A stretch of DNA of 64,000 nt from Delphinus delphis (GCF_949987515.2 NW_027192650.1:4774001-4838000); one strand, 5' to 3'. Counted from the stretch's first letter, positions 37,919-52,129 are shown. The notes: generated from the sequence alone by a model not told the origin. Program-made: numbers and translations.

Positions 37919-39498
37919 TCACAAACCTGCAGAGTTATAAATGACAGCTATCGTCCAAAAATAGACTGAAGTAAGGCTGCCAAGAGGACTTGAAAGCGGG
38001 GCAGAATTGCAGGAAACCGATTTCAGGAGGTAGACTGGAATTGCATTGAAAGCATAGGAAAAGAGGCAGAACGTCCACAATGATGCACTTGGCCAAAAAG
38101 GGCGTATGCGTTTTTTCCTGAATATATTCAGGAAAAAACGCATACGCCCTTTTTGGCCAACCAAGCAAACTTGCAAAGGAAATCTGCACTACCATGAAGT
38201 CTCACTTCCCCCCGGTCAAAAGGGCCATCTGAAAAAAGTGTAAAATCCAGAAAGGCAGGACAGGCCATGGAGAACTGGGAGCCTTGTTATGCTGATGGGC
38301 GGGATGTAAATTGCCAACAGACACTCGGGAGAAGTGTATGGTGTTTCCTGAAACATCTAAAAAACAAATCAACAGAGCCTAGGGCACTTCCACTTATGGT
38401 CCTATAGCTTAGGGAAATTAAAATCAAAAAGACACAGCCACCCCAAAGTTTGGGACGCCTCTGTTAACAAGAACCTCGTTTACCATACAAGTTCAATATC
38501 ACAGAAAGTGAAAAATGGATAAAGAACTTGTGGTACTTACGTACAATGCAGTATCACTCAGCAATGAAATCTATGTCATCAGGCCCGTAGCAGCATAATG
38601 AGTGGATTCAGGTACGATGATTCTAACTGAAATAAGTCACACAGAAAAAGAAACATCATAAGATATCACTAATACACGGAATGTAAACTTGGCTACACAG
38701 GAACTGAATTGCAAAACAGAACAGGTTCTCAAATTTAGAAAACCAACTTATGCTTGCTTAAGGGGAAAGGTGAGTTGGGTTGCTGCATAAAACCAGAGAT
38801 TGAAATGAGCACAGATAAAGTTCCTTAAGCCAAATATGGAATAGACAAGAGCTACTCCTTGCTCAACGAAATGGTCTCAACACCGCATATTAAACGCCTA
38901 AGAATGTACCTGACTAGTAAGTATCTTAAAACCTATGGATTGCTATGTCTCCGAAAGAGAATCAAGCATGTGTACAGGGGCATAAACGCAGCAGTGATAG
39001 GATTGGAGAGGTTCGGTGAGCAAATGAAGACCCTTTGAAGTCATATTGCATGGTACCCATTCCACGGGTTTCAACTACCCAGGTTTTAGGTATTCTTCCT
39101 TCAGCTAAAACATGCATGTGGAACCCAGAGTATGATCAACCATGTGATTGGGAGACGTGTTCAAATATGTCTCAGTTTTCCTCCCCTGGTACTCGGGTGC
39201 AACATTCCGGATGCTTTACTAACACTCTCCCCACTTGGAGAGTCAGCGCCTTTAACCTCCTGTTTGGCACAGTTTGCAATTTCTGCGGAAGATGAACAGG
39301 AATAGCGAGAACCAATGAGAGGCTAGCTGGAGGTGTCTGGACGGGCAAATTTAACTCTCATTTCCCACCAGGAGGAGGAAATAACCAAAGGCTCAGCGTG
39401 CCGTACCGGAACCAGATTAGGGCCTGAAGCCATCCTGCGGTGTTGCGGCCAGCTCAAAAGAAAGCGAGTTGAAGAAAGGAGCTCAGGGGCACTGTAAT
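37919..39498 (+). repeat. Satellite unit 24 (Q, block type B'', 1580 bp)
   Basis: The palindrome at 38089-38160 is perfect. It is an almost exact tandem copy of unit 23 and makes the second block four units long instead of three. GTTAAC lies at 38463. Confidence 0.95.
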
Positions 39499-41077
39499 TC
39501 ACAAACCTGCAGAGTTATAAATGACAGCTATCGTCCAAAAATAGACTGAAGTAAGGCTGCCAAGAGGACTTGAAAGCGGGGCAGAATTGCAGGAAACCGA
39601 TTTCAGGAGGTAGACTGGAATTGCATTGAAAGCATAGGAAAAGAGGCAGAACGTCCACAATGATGCACTTGGCCAAAAAGGGCGTATGCGTTTTTTCCTG
39701 AATATATTCAGGAAAAAACGCATACGCCCTTTTTGGCCAACCAAGCAAGCTTGCAAAGGAAATCTGCACTACAATGAAGTCTCACTTCCCCCCGGTCAAA
39801 AGGGCCATCTGAAAAAAGTGTAAAATCCAGAAAGGCAGGACAGGCCATGGAGAACTGGGAGCCTTGTTATGCTGATGGGCGGGATGTAAATTGCCAACAA
39901 CCACTCGGGAGAAGTGTATGGTGTTTCCTGAAACATCTAAAAAACAAAGCAACAGAACCTAGGGCACTTCCACTTATGGTCCTATAGCTTAGGGAAATTA
40001 AAATCAAAAAGACACAGCCACCCCAAAGTTTGGAACGGCTCTGTTTACAAGAACCTCGTTTACAGTACAAGTTCAACATCGCAGAAAGTGAAAAATGGAT
40101 AAAAAACTTGTGGTATTTACTTACAAAGCAATATCACTCAGCAATGAAATCTGTGTCATCAGGCCCTTAGCAGCACAATGAGTGGATTCAGATATGATGA
40201 TTCTAACTGAAATAAGTCACACAGAAAAAGAAACATCATAAGATATCAGTAATACACGGAATGGAAACTTGGCTACACAGGAACTGAATTACAGAACAGA
40301 ACAGGGTCTCAAATTTAGAAAACCAACTTATGCTTGCTTAAGGGTAAAGGTGAGTTGGGGTGCTGCATAAAACCAGAGATTGAAATGAGCACAGATAAAG
40401 TTCCTTAAGCCAAATATGGAATAGACAAGAGCTACTCCTTGCTCAACGAAATGGACTCAACACCGCATATTAAACGCCTAAGAATGTACCTGACTAGTAA
40501 GTATCTTAAAACCTATGGATTGCTATGTCTCCGAAAGAGAATCAAGCATGTGTACAGGGGCATAAACGCAGCAGTGATAGGATTGGAGAGGTTCGTGAGC
40601 AAATGAAGACCCTTTGAAGTCATATTGCATGGTACCCATTCCACGGGTTTCAACTACCCAGGTTTTAGGTATTCTTCCTTCAGCTAAAACATGCATGTGG
40701 AACCCAGAGTATGATCAACCATGTGATCGGGAGACGTGTTCAAATATGTCTCAGTTTTCCTCCCCTGGTACTCGGATGCAACATTCCAGACGCTTTACTA
40801 ACACTCTCCCCACTTGGAGAGTCAGCGCCTTTAACCTCCTGTTTGGCCCAGTTTGCAATTTCTGCGGAAGATGAACAGGAATAGCGAGAACCAATGAGAG
40901 GCTAGCTGGAGGTGTCTGGACGGGCAAATTTAACTCTCATTTCCCACCAGGAGGAGGAAATAACCAAAGGCTCAGCGTGCCGTACCGGAACCAGATTAGG
41001 GCCTGAAGCCATCCTGCGGTGTTGCGGCCAGCTCAAAAGAAAGCGAGTTGAAGAAAGGAGCTCAGGGGCACTGTAAT
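39499..41077 (+). repeat. Satellite unit 25 (P, block type C', 1579 bp)
   Basis: The palindrome at 39669-39740 is perfect. The C markers are shared with unit 21 (gataaaaaacttg, cagatatgatg, ggttcgtgag). It diverges from unit 21 near its 3' end (ctcggatgc, aacactctc). Confidence 0.95.
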
Positions 41078-42656
41078 TCACAAACCTGCAGAGTTATAAA
41101 TGACAGCTATCGTCCAAAAATAGACTGAAGTAAGGCTGCCAAGAGGACTTGAAAGCGGGGCAGAATTGCAGGAAACCGATTTCAGGAGGTAGACTGGAAT
41201 TGCATTGAAAGCATAGGAAAAGAGGCAGAACGTCCACAATGATGCACTTGGCCAAAAAGGGCGTATGCGTTTTTTCCTGAATATATTCAGGAAAAAACGC
41301 ATACGCCCTTTTTGGCCAACCAAGCAAGCTTGCAAAGGAAATCTGCACTACCATGAAGTCTCACTTCCCCCCGGTCAAAAGGGCCATCTGAAAAAAGTGT
41401 AAAATCCAGAAAGGCCGGACAGGCCATGGAGAACTGGGAGCCTTGTTATGCTGATGGGTGGGATGTAAATTGCCAACAACCACTCCGGAGAAGTGTATGG
41501 TGTTTCCTGAAACATCTAAAAAACAAAGAACAGAACCTAGGGCACTTCCACTTATGGTCCTATAGCTTAGGGAAATTAAAATCAAAAAGACACAGCCACC
41601 CCAAAGTTTGGAACGGCTCTGTTTACAAGAACCTCGTTTACAGTACAAGTTCAACATCGCAGAAAGTGAAAAATGGATAAAGAAGTTGTGGTATTTACTT
41701 ACAAAGCAATATCACTCAGCAATGAAATCTGTGTCATCAGGCCCTTAGCAGCACAATGAGTGGATTCAGGTATGATGATTCTAACTGAAATAAGTCACAC
41801 AGAAAAAGAAACATCATAAGATATCAGTAATACACGGAATGGAAACTTGGCTACACAGGAACTGAATTACAGAACAGAACAGGGTCTCAAATTTAGAAAA
41901 CCAACTTATGCTTGCTTAAGGGGAAAGGTGAGTTGGGGTGCTGCATAAAACCAGAGATTGAAATGAGCACAGATAAAGTTCCTTAAGCCAAATATGGAAT
42001 AGACAAGAGCTACTCCTTGCTCAACGAAATGGACTCAACACCGCATATTAAACGCCTAAGAATGTACCTGACTAGTAAATATCTTAAAACCTATGGATTG
42101 CTATGTCTACGAAAGAGAATCAAGCATGTGTACAGGGGCATAAACGCAACACTGATAGGATTGCAGAGGTTTGGTGAGCAAATGAAGACCCTTTGAAGTC
42201 ATATTGCATGGTACCCATTCCACGGGTTTCAACTACCCAGGTTTAAGGTATTCTTCCTTCAGCTAAAACATGCATGTGGAACCTAGAGTATGATCAACCA
42301 TGTGATCGGGAGACGTGTTCAAATATGTCTCAGTTTTCGTACCCTGGTACTCGGGTGCAACATTCCAGACGCTTTACTAACACTCTCCCGACTTGGAGAG
42401 TCAGTCCCTTTAACCTCCTGTTTGGCCCAGTTTGCAATTTCTGCAGAAGATGAACAGCAATAGCGAGAACCAATGAGAGGCTAGCTGGAGGTGTCTGGAC
42501 GGGCAAATTTAACTCTCATTTCCCACCAGGAAGAGGAAATAACCAAAGGCTCAGCGTGCCGTACCGGAACCAGATTAGGGCATGAAGCCATCCTGCGGTG
42601 TTGCGGCCAGCTCAAAAGAAAGCGAGTTGAAGAAAGGAGCTCAGGGGCACTGTAAT
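41078..42656 (+). repeat. Satellite unit 26 (P, 1579 bp)
   Basis: The palindrome at 41248-41319 is perfect. The B-like variant ctaccatgaag sits in a P unit, so its 5' part may have been exchanged. A one-base loss at about 41529 (acaaagaacag) shifts frames and lengthens two incidental open frames. Confidence 0.95.
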
Positions 42657-44233
42657 TCACAAACCTGCAGAGTTATAAATGACAGCTATCGTCCAAAAAT
42701 AGACTGAAGTAAGGCTGCCAAGAGGACTTGAAAGCGGGGCAGAATTGCAGGAAACCGATTTCAGGAGGTAGACTGGAATTGCATTGAAAGCATAGGAAAA
42801 GAGGCAGAACGTCCACAATGATGCACTTGGCCAAAAAGGGCGTATGCGTTTTTTCCTGAATATATTCAGGAAAAAACGCATACGCCCTTTTTGGCCAACC
42901 AAGCAAGCTTGCAAAGGAAATCTGCACTACAATGAAGTCTCACTTCCCCCCGGTCAAAAGGGCCATCTGAAAAAAGTGTAAAATCCAGAAAGGCAGGACA
43001 GGCCATGGAGAAATGGGAGCCTTGTTATGCTGAAGGGCGGGATTTAAATTGCCAACAACCACTCGGGAGACGTGTATGGTGTTTCCTGAAACATCTAAAA
43101 AACAAAGCAACAGAACCTAGGGCACTTCCAGTTATGGTCCTATAGCTTAGGGAAATTAAAATCAAAAAGACACAGCCACCCCAAAGTTTGGAATGGCTCT
43201 GTTCACAAGAACCTCGTTTACAGTACAACTTCAACATCCCAGAAAGTGAAAAATGGATAAAGAAGTTGTGGTATTTACTTACAAAGCAATATCACTCAGC
43301 AATGAAATCTGTGTCATCAGGCCCTTAGCAGCACAATGAGTGGATTCAGGTATGATGATTCTAACTGAAATAAGTCACACAGAAAAAGAAACATCATAAG
43401 ATATCAGTAATACACGGAATGGAAACTTGGCTACACAGGAACTGAATTACAGAACAGAACAGGGTCTCAAATTTAGAAAACCAACTTATGCTTGCTTAAG
43501 GGTAAAGGTGAGTTGGGGTGCTGCATAAAACCAGAGATTGAAATGAGCACAGATAAAGTTCCTTAAGTCAAATATGGAATAGACAAGAGCTACTCCTTGC
43601 TCAACGAAATGGACTCAACACCACATATTAAACGCCTAAGAATGTACCTGACTAGTAAGTATCTTAAAACCTATGGATTGCTATGTCTCCAAAAGAGAAT
43701 CAAGCATGTGTACAGGGGCATAAACGCAGCAGTGATAGGATTGGAGAGGTTCGGTGAGCAAATGAAGACCCTTTGAAGTCATATTGCATGGTACCCATTA
43801 CACGGGTCTTAACTCTCCAGGTTTAAGGTATTCTTCCTTCAGCTAAAACATGCATGTGGAACCCAAGTATGATCAACCATGTGAATGGGAGACGTGTTCA
43901 AATATGTCTCAGTTTTCCTCCCCTCGTACTCGGGTGCAACATTCCAGACGCTTTACTAACACTCCCCACTTGGAGAGTCAGCGCCTTTAACCTCCTGTTT
44001 GGCCCAGTTTGCAATTTCTGCTTAAAATGAACAGGAATAGCGAGAACCAATGAGAGGCTAGCTGGAGGTGTCTGGACGGGCAAATTTAACTCTCATTTCC
44101 CACCAGGAAGAGGAAATAACCAAAGGCTCAGTGTGCCGTGCCGGAACAAGTTTAGGGCCTGAAGCCATCCTGCGGTATTGCGGCCAGCTGAAAAGAAAGC
44201 GAGTTGAAGAAAGGAGCTCAGGGGCACTGTAAT
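42657..44233 (+). repeat. Satellite unit 27 (P, block type A'', 1577 bp)
   Basis: The palindrome at 42827-42898 is perfect. Most A markers are present, including tctgcttaaaatg, but it has gatatcag instead of gacatcag. A two-base loss lies at aacactccccac (about 43962). Confidence 0.95.
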
Positions 44234-45813
44234 TCACAAACCTGCAGAGTTATAAATGACAGCTATCGTCCAAAAATAGACTGAAGTAAGGCTGCCAAGA
44301 GGACTTGAAAGCGGGGCAGAATTGCAGGAAACCGATTTCAGGAGGTAGACTGGAATTGCATTGAAAGCATAGGAAAAGAGGCAGAACGTCCACAATGATG
44401 CACTTGGCCAAAAAGGGCGTATGCGTTTTTTCCTGAATATATTCAGGAAAAAACGCATACGCCCTTTTTGGCCAACCAAGCAAACTTGCAAAGGAAATCT
44501 GCACTACCATGAAGTCTCACTTCCCCCCGGTCAAAAGGGCCATCTGAAAAAAGTGTAAAATCCAGAAAGGCAGGACAGGCCATGGAGAACTGGGAGCCTT
44601 GTTTTGCTGATGGGCGGGATGTAAATTGCCAACAGACACTCGGGAGAAGTGTATGGTGTTTCCTGAAACATCTAAAAAACAAATCAACAGAGCCTAGGGC
44701 ACTTCCACTTATGGTCCTATAGCTTAGGGAAATTAAAATCAAAAAGACACAGCCACCCCAAAGTTTGGGACGCCTCTGTTAACAAGAACCTCGTTTACCA
44801 TACAAGTTCAATATCACAGAAAGTGAAAAATGGATAAAGAACTTGTGGTACTTACGTACAATGCAGTATCACTCAGCAATGAAATCTATGTCATCAGGCC
44901 CGTAGCAGCATAATGAGTGGATTCAGGTACGATGATTCTAACTGAAATAAGTCACACAGAAAAAGAAACATCATAAGATATCACTAATACACGGAATGTA
45001 AACTTGGCTACACAGGAACTGAATTGCAAAACAGAACAGGTTCTCAAATTTAGAAAACCAACTTATGCTTGCTTAAGGGGAAAGGTGAGTTGGGTTGCTG
45101 CATAAAACCAGAGATTGAAATGAGCACAGATAAAGTTCCTTAAGCCAAATATGGAATAGACAAGAGCTACTCCTTGCTCAACGAAATGGTCTCAACACCG
45201 CATATTAAACGCCTAAGAATGTACCTGACTAGTAAGTATCTTAAAACCTATGGATTGCTATGTCTCCGAAAGAGAATCAAGCATGTGTACAGGGGCATAA
45301 ACGCAGCAGTGATAGGATTGGAGAGGTTCGGTGAGCAAATGAAGACCCTTTGAAGTCATATTGCATGGTACCCATTCCACGGGTTTCAACTACCCAGGTT
45401 TTAGGTATTCTTCCTTCAGCTAAAACATGCATGTGGAACCCAGAGTATGATCAACCATGTGATCGGGAGACGTGTTCAAATATGTCTCAGTTTTCCTCCC
45501 CTGGTACTCGGGTGCAACATTCCGGATGCTTTACTAACACTCTCCCGACTTGGAGAGTCAGCGCCTTTAACCTCCTGTTTGGCCCAGTTTGCAATTTCTG
45601 CAGAAGATGAACAGGAATAGCGAGAACCAATGAGAGGCTAGCTGGAGGTGTCTGGATGGGCAAATTTAACTCTCATTTCCCACCAGGAAGAGGAATTAAC
45701 CAAAGGCTCAGCGTGCCGTGCCGGAACCAGATTAGGGCCTGAAGCCATCCTGCGGTGTTGCGGCCAGCTCAAAAGAAAGCGAGTTGAAGAAAGGAGCTCA
45801 GGGGCACTGTAAT
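44234..45813 (+). repeat. Satellite unit 28 (Q, block type B, 1580 bp)
   Basis: The palindrome at 44404-44475 is perfect. B markers include GTTAAC at 44778, caaatcaacag and cattccggatgc. It follows an A-type unit as in the two earlier A-B pairs. Confidence 0.95.
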
Positions 45814-47393
45814 TCACAAACCTGCAGAGTTATAAATGACAGCTATCGTCCAAAAATATACTGAAGTAAGGCTGCCAAGAGGACTTGAAAGCGGGGCAGA
45901 ATTGCAGGAAACCGATTTCAGGAGGTAGACTGGAATTGCATTGAAAGCATAGGAAAAGAGGCAGAACGTCCACAATGATGCACTTGGCCAAAAAGGGCGT
46001 ATGCGTTTTTTCCTGAATATATTCAGGAAAAAACGCATACGCCCTTTTTGGCCAACCAAGCAAGCTTGCAAAGGAAATCTGCACTACAAAGAAGTCTCAC
46101 TTCCCGCTGGTCAAAAGGGCCATCTGAAAAAAGTGTAAAATCCAGAAAGGCAGGACAGGCCATGGAGAACTGGGAGCCTTGTTATGCTGATGGGCGGGAT
46201 GTAAATTGCCAACAACCACTCGGGAGAAGTGTATGGTGTTTCCTGAAACATCTAAAAAACAAAGCAACAGAGCCTAGGGCACTTCCACTTATGGTCCTAT
46301 AGCTTAGGGAAATTAAAATCAAAAAGACACAGCCACCCCAAAGTTTGGAACGGCTCTGTTTACAAGAACCTCGTTTACAGTACAAGTTCAACATCGCAGA
46401 AAGTGAAAAATGGATAAAGAAGTTGTGGTATTTACTTACAAAGCAATATCACTCAGCAATGAAATCTGTGTCATCAGGCCCTTAGCAGCACAATGAGTGG
46501 ATTCAGGTATGATGATTCTAACTGAAATAAGTCACACAGAAAAAGAAACATCATAAGATATCAGTAATACACGGAATATAAACTTGGCTACACAGGAACT
46601 GAATTACAGAACAGAACAGGGTCTCAAATTTAGAAAACCAACTTATGCTTGCTTAAGGGTAAAGGTGAGTTGGGGTGCTGCATAAAACCAGAGATTGAAA
46701 TGAGCACAGATAAAGTTCCTTAAGCCAAATATGGAATAGACAAGAGCTACTCCTTGCTCAACGAAATGGACTCAAAACCGCATATTAAACGCCTAAGAAT
46801 GTACCTGACTAGTAAGTATCTTAAAACCTATAGATTGCTATCTCTCCAAAAGAGAATCAAGCATGTGTACAGGGGCATAAACGCAGCAGTGATAGGATTG
46901 GAGAGGTTCGGTGAGCAAATGAAGACCCTTTGAACTCATATTGCATGGTACCCATTCCACGGGTTTCAACTACCCAGGTAAAAGGTATTCTTCCTTCAGC
47001 TAAAACATGCATGTGGAACCTAGAGTATGATCAACCATGTGATCGGGAGACGTGTTCAAATATGTCTCAGTTTTCGTACCCTGGTACTCGGGTGCAACAT
47101 TCCAGACGCTTTACTAACACTCTCCCGACTTGGAGAGTCAGTCCCTTTAACCTCCTGTTTGGCCCAGTTTGCAATTTCTGCGGAAGATGAACAGGAATAG
47201 CGAGAACCAATGAGAGGCTAGCTGGAGGTGTCTGGACGGGCAAATTTAACTCTCATTTCCCAACAGGAAGAGGAATTAACCAAAGGCTCAGCGTGCTGTG
47301 CCGGAACCAGATTAGGGCCTGAAGCCATCCTGCGGTGTTGCGGCCAGCTCAAAAGAAAGCGAGTTAAAGAAAGGAGTTCAGGGGCACTGTAAT
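45814..47393 (+). repeat. Satellite unit 29 (P, 1580 bp)
   Basis: The palindrome at 45984-46055 is perfect. Private changes include ctacaaagaag and cttcccgctgg near 46086-46110. It begins with aaatatactgaag, as in units 30-32. Confidence 0.95.
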
Positions 47394-48971
47394 TCACAAA
47401 CCTGCAGAGTTATAAATGACAGCTATTGTCCAAAAATATACTGAAGTAAGGCTGCCAAGAGGACTTGAAAGCGGGGCAGAATTGCAGGAAACCGATTTCA
47501 GGAGGTAGACTGGAATTGCATTGAAAGCATAGGAAAAGAGGCAGAACGTCCACAATGATGCACTTGGCCAAAAAGGGCGTATGTGTTTTTTCCTGAATAT
47601 ATTCAGGTAAAAACGCATACGCCCTTTTTGGCCAACCAAGCAAGCTTGCAAAGGAAATCTGCACTACAATGAAGTCTCACTTTCCCCCGGTCAAAAGGGC
47701 CATCTGAAAAAAGTGTAAAATCCAGAAAGGCAGGACAGGCCATGGAGAACTGGGAACCTTGTTATGCTGATGGGCGGGATGTAAATTGCCAACAGACACT
47801 CGGGAGAAGTGTATGGTGTTTCCTGAAACATCTAAAAAACAAAGCAACAGAGCCTAGGGCACTTCCACTTATGGTCCTATAGCTTAGGGAAATTAAAATC
47901 AAAAAGACACAGCCACCCCAATGTTTGGAACGGCTCTGTTTACAAGAACCTCGTTTACAGTACAAGTTCAACATCGCAGAAAGTGAAAAATGGATAAAGA
48001 AGTTGTGGTATTTACTTACAAAGCAATATCACTCAGCAATGAAATCTGTGTCATCAGGCCCTTAGCAGCACAATGAGTGGATTCAGGTATGATGATTCTA
48101 ACTGAAATAAGTCACACAGAAAAAGAAACATCATAAGATATCAGTAATACATGGAATGTAAACTTGGCTACACAGGAACTGAATTACAGAACAGAACAGG
48201 GTCTCAAATTTAGAAAACCAACTTATGCTTGCTTAAGGGGAAAGGTGAGTTGGGGTGCTGCATAAAACCAGAGATTGAAATGAGCACAGATAAAGTTCCT
48301 TAAGTCAAATATGGAATAGACAAGAGCTACTCCTTGTTCAACGAAATGGACTCAACACCCCATATTAAACGCCTAAGAATGTACCTGACTAGTAAGTATC
48401 TTAAAACCTATGGATTGCTATGTCTCCAAAAGAGAATCAAGCATGTGTACAGGGGCATAAACGCAGCAGTGATAGGATTGGAGCGGTTCGGTGAGCAAAT
48501 GAAGACCCTTTGAAGTCATATTGCATGGTACCCATTACACGGGTCTCAACTCTCCAGGTTTAAGGTATTCTTCCTTCAGCTAAAACATGCATGTGGAACC
48601 CAAGTATGATCAACCATGTGAACGGGAGACGTGTTCAAATATGTCTCAGTTTTCGTACCCTGGTACTCGGGTGCAACATTCCAGACGCTTTACTAACACT
48701 CTCCCTACTTGGAGAGTCAGTGCCTTTAACCTCCTGTTTGCCCCAGTTTGCAATTTCTGCGGAAGATGAACAGGAATAGCGAGAACCAATGAGAGACTAC
48801 CTGGAGGTGTCTGAACGGGCAAATTTAACTCTCATTTCCCACCAGGAAGAGGAATTAACCAAAGGCTCAGCGTGCCATGCCGGACCACATTAGGGCCTGA
48901 AGACATCCTGCGGTGTTGCGGCCAGCTCACAAGAAAGCGAGTTGAAGAAAGGAGCTCAGGGGCACTGTAAT
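47394..48971 (+). repeat. Satellite unit 30 (P, 1578 bp)
   Basis: The palindrome at 47564-47635 has two unpaired changes: a left-arm CpG-to-TpG (gtatgtg) and a right-arm A-to-T (caggtaaaaa). One-base losses lie at acccaagtatg and near 48884 (ccggaccac). Confidence 0.95.
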
Positions 48972-50551
48972 TCACAAACCTGCAGAGTTATAAATGACAG
49001 CTATCGTCCAAAAATATACTGAAGTAAGGCTGCCAAGAGGACTTGAAAGCGGGGCAGAATTGCAGGAAACCGATTTCAGGAGGTAGACAGGAATTGCATT
49101 TCAAGCATAGGAAAAGAGGCAGAACGTCCACAGTGATGCACTTGGCCAAAAAGGGCGTATGCGTTTTTTCCTGAATATATTCAGGAAAAAACGCATACGC
49201 CCTTTTTGGCCAACCAAGCAAGCTTGCAAAGGAAATCTGCACTACAATGAAGTCTCACTTCCCCCCGGTCAAAAGGGCCATCTGAAAAAAGTGTAAAATC
49301 CAGAAAGGCAGGACAGGCCGTGGAGAACTGGGAGCCTTGTTATGCTGATGGGCGGGATGTAAATTGCCAACAGCCACTCCGGAGAAGTGTATGGTGTTTT
49401 CTGAAACATCTAAAAAACAAAGCAACAGAGCCTAGTGCACTTCCACTTATGGTCCTATAGCTTAGGGAAATTAAAATCAAAAAGACACAGCCACCTCAAA
49501 GTTTGGGACGCCTCTGTTTACAAGAACCTCGTTTACCGTACAAGTTCAATATCACAGAAAGTGAAAAATGGATAAAGAACTTGTGGTACTTACGTACAAT
49601 GCAGTATCACTCAGCAATGAAATCTATGTCATCAGGCCCGTAGCAGCATAATGAGTGGATTCAGGTACGATGACTCTAACTGAAATAAGTCACACAGAAA
49701 AAGAAACATCATAAGATATCACTAATACACGGAATGTAAACTTGGCTACACAGGAACTGAATTCCAAAACAGAACAGGGTCTCAAATTTAGAAAACCAAC
49801 TTATGCTTGCTTAAGGGGAAAGGTGAGTTGGGGTGGTGCATAAAACCAGAGATTGAAATGAGCACAGATAAAGTTCCTTAAGTCAAATATGGAATAGACA
49901 AGAGCTACTACTTGCTCAACGAAATGGACTCAACACCCCATATTAAACGCCTAAGAATGTACCTGACTAGTAAGTATCTTAAAACCTATGGATTGCTATG
50001 TCTCCAAAAGAGAATCAAGCGTGTGTACAGGGGCATAAACGCAGCAGTGATAGGATTGGAGAGGTTCGGTGAGCAAATGAAGACCCTTTGAAGTCATATT
50101 GCATGGTACCCATTCCACAGGTTTCAACTACCTAGGTTTAAGGTATTCTTCCTTCAGCTAAAACATGCATGTGGATCCCAGAGTATGATCAACCATGTGA
50201 TCGGGAGACGTGTTCAAATATGTCTCAGTTTTCCTCCCCTGGTACTCGGGAGCAACATTCCAGACGCTTTACTAACAATCTCCCCACTTGGAGAGTCAGC
50301 GCCTTTAACCTCCTGTTTGACACAGTTTGCAATTTCTGCGGAAGATGAACAGGAATAGCGAGAACCAATGAGAGGCTAGCTGGAGGTGTCTGGACGGGCA
50401 AATTTAACTCTCATTTCCCACCAGGAAGAGGAATTAACCAAAGGCTCAGCGTGCCGTGCCGGAACCAGATTAGGGCATGAAGCCATCTTGCGGTGTTGCA
50501 GCCAGCTCAAAAGAAAGCGAGTTGAAGAAAGGAGCTCAGGGGCACTGTAAT
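48972..50551 (+). repeat. Satellite unit 31 (Q, 1580 bp)
   Basis: The palindrome at 49142-49213 is perfect. The gtagacagg, catttcaagc and cacagtgatgc variants upstream of it are shared with units 32 and 40. The B-type cattgc region is otherwise ordinary. Confidence 0.95.
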
Positions 50552-52129
50552 TCACAAACCTGCAGAGTTATAAATGACAGCTATCGTCCAAAAATATACT
50601 GAAGTAAGGTTGCCAAGAGGACTTGAAAGCGGGGCAGAATTGCAGGAAACCGATTTCAGGAGGTAGACAGGAATTGCATTTCAAGCATAGGAAAAGAGGC
50701 AGAACGTCCACAGTGATGCACTTGGCCAAAAAGGGCGTATGCGTTTTTTCCTGAATATATTCAGGAAAAAACGCATACGCCCTTTTTGGCCAAGCAAGCA
50801 AGCTTGCAAAGGAAATCTGCACTACAATGAAGTCTCACTTCCCCCCGGTCAAAAGGGCCATCTGAGAAAAGTGTAAAATCCAGAAAGGCAGGACAGGACA
50901 TGGAGAACTGGGAGCCTTGTTATGCTGATGGGCGGGATGTAAATTGCCAATAGCCACTCCGGAGAAGTGTATGGTGTTTCCTGAAACATCTAAAAAACAA
51001 AGCAACAGAGCCTAGTGCACTTCCACTTATGGTCCTATAGCTTAGGGAAATTAAAATCAAAAAGACACAGCCACCCCAAAGTTTGGGACGCCTCTGTTTA
51101 CAAGAACCTCGTTTACCGTACAAGTTCAATATCACAGAAAGTGAAAAATGGATAAAGAAGTTGTGGTACTCATGTACAATGCAGTATCACTCACAATGAA
51201 ATCTATGTCATCAGGCCCTTAGCAGCATAATGAGTGGATTCAGGTACGATGATTCTAACTGAAATTAGTCACACAGAAAAAGAAACATCATAAGATATCA
51301 GTAATACACGGAATGGTAACTTGGCTACACAGGAACTGAATTAGAAAACAGAACAGGGTCTCAAATTTAGAAAACCAACTTATGCTTGCTTAAGGGTAAA
51401 GGTGAGTTGGGGTGCTGCATAAAACCAGAGATTGAAATGAGCACAGATAAAGTTCCTTAAGTCAAATATGGAATAGACAAGAGCTACTCCTTGCTCAACG
51501 AAATGGACTCAACACCGCATATTAAACGCCTAAGAATGTACCTGACTAGTAAGTATCTTAAAACCTATGGATTGCTATGTCTCCGAAAGAGAATCAAGCA
51601 TGTGTACAGGGGCATAAACGCAGCAGTGATAGGATTGGAGAGGTTCGGTGAGCAAATGAAGACCCTTTGAAGTCATATTGCATGGTACCTATTCTACGGG
51701 TTTCAACTACCCAAGTTTAAGGTATTCTTCCTTCAGCTAAAACTTGTATGTGGAACCCAAGTATGATCGACCATGTGAACGGGAGACGTGTTCAAATATG
51801 TCTCAGTTTTCCTCCCCTGGGACTCGGGTGCAACATTCCAGACGCTTTACTAACACTCTCCCCACTTGGAGAGTCAGCGCCTTTAACCTCCTGTTTGGCC
51901 CAGTTTGCAATTTCTGCGGAAGATGAACAGGAATAGCGAGAACGAATGAGAGACTAGCTGGAGGTGTCTGGACGGGCAAATTTAACTCTCATTTCCCACC
52001 AGGATGAGCAAATAACCAAAGGCTCTGCGTGCCGTGCCACAACCAGATTAGGGCCTGAAGCCATCCTGCGGTGTTACGGCCAGGTCACAAGAAAGCAAGT
52101 TGAAGAAAGGAGCTCAGGGGCACTGTAAT
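50552..52129 (+). repeat. Satellite unit 32 (Q-to-P mosaic, 1578 bp)
   Basis: The palindrome at 50722-50793 is perfect. Its 5' half matches unit 31. After about 51200 it shows cccttagcag with cataatg, then tcagtaatac, a switch from Q to P. One-base losses lie at cactcacaatg and acccaagtatg. Confidence 0.95.

Larger units (their letters stand above)
30022..41077 (+). repeat. Recent block duplication A-B-C / A'-B'-B''-C' (~4.74 kb block)
   Basis: Units 19-21 and 22-25 share long sets of private variants in the same order. Examples are gctgaagggcgggattt at 30394 and 35132, tctgcttaaaatg at 31384 and 36122, GTTAAC at 32145, 36883 and 38463, and ggttcgtgag at 34273 and 40591. The A and first B markers are shifted by 4,738 bp. 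The C markers are shifted by four units because the second block has an extra B copy. Confidence 0.85.
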
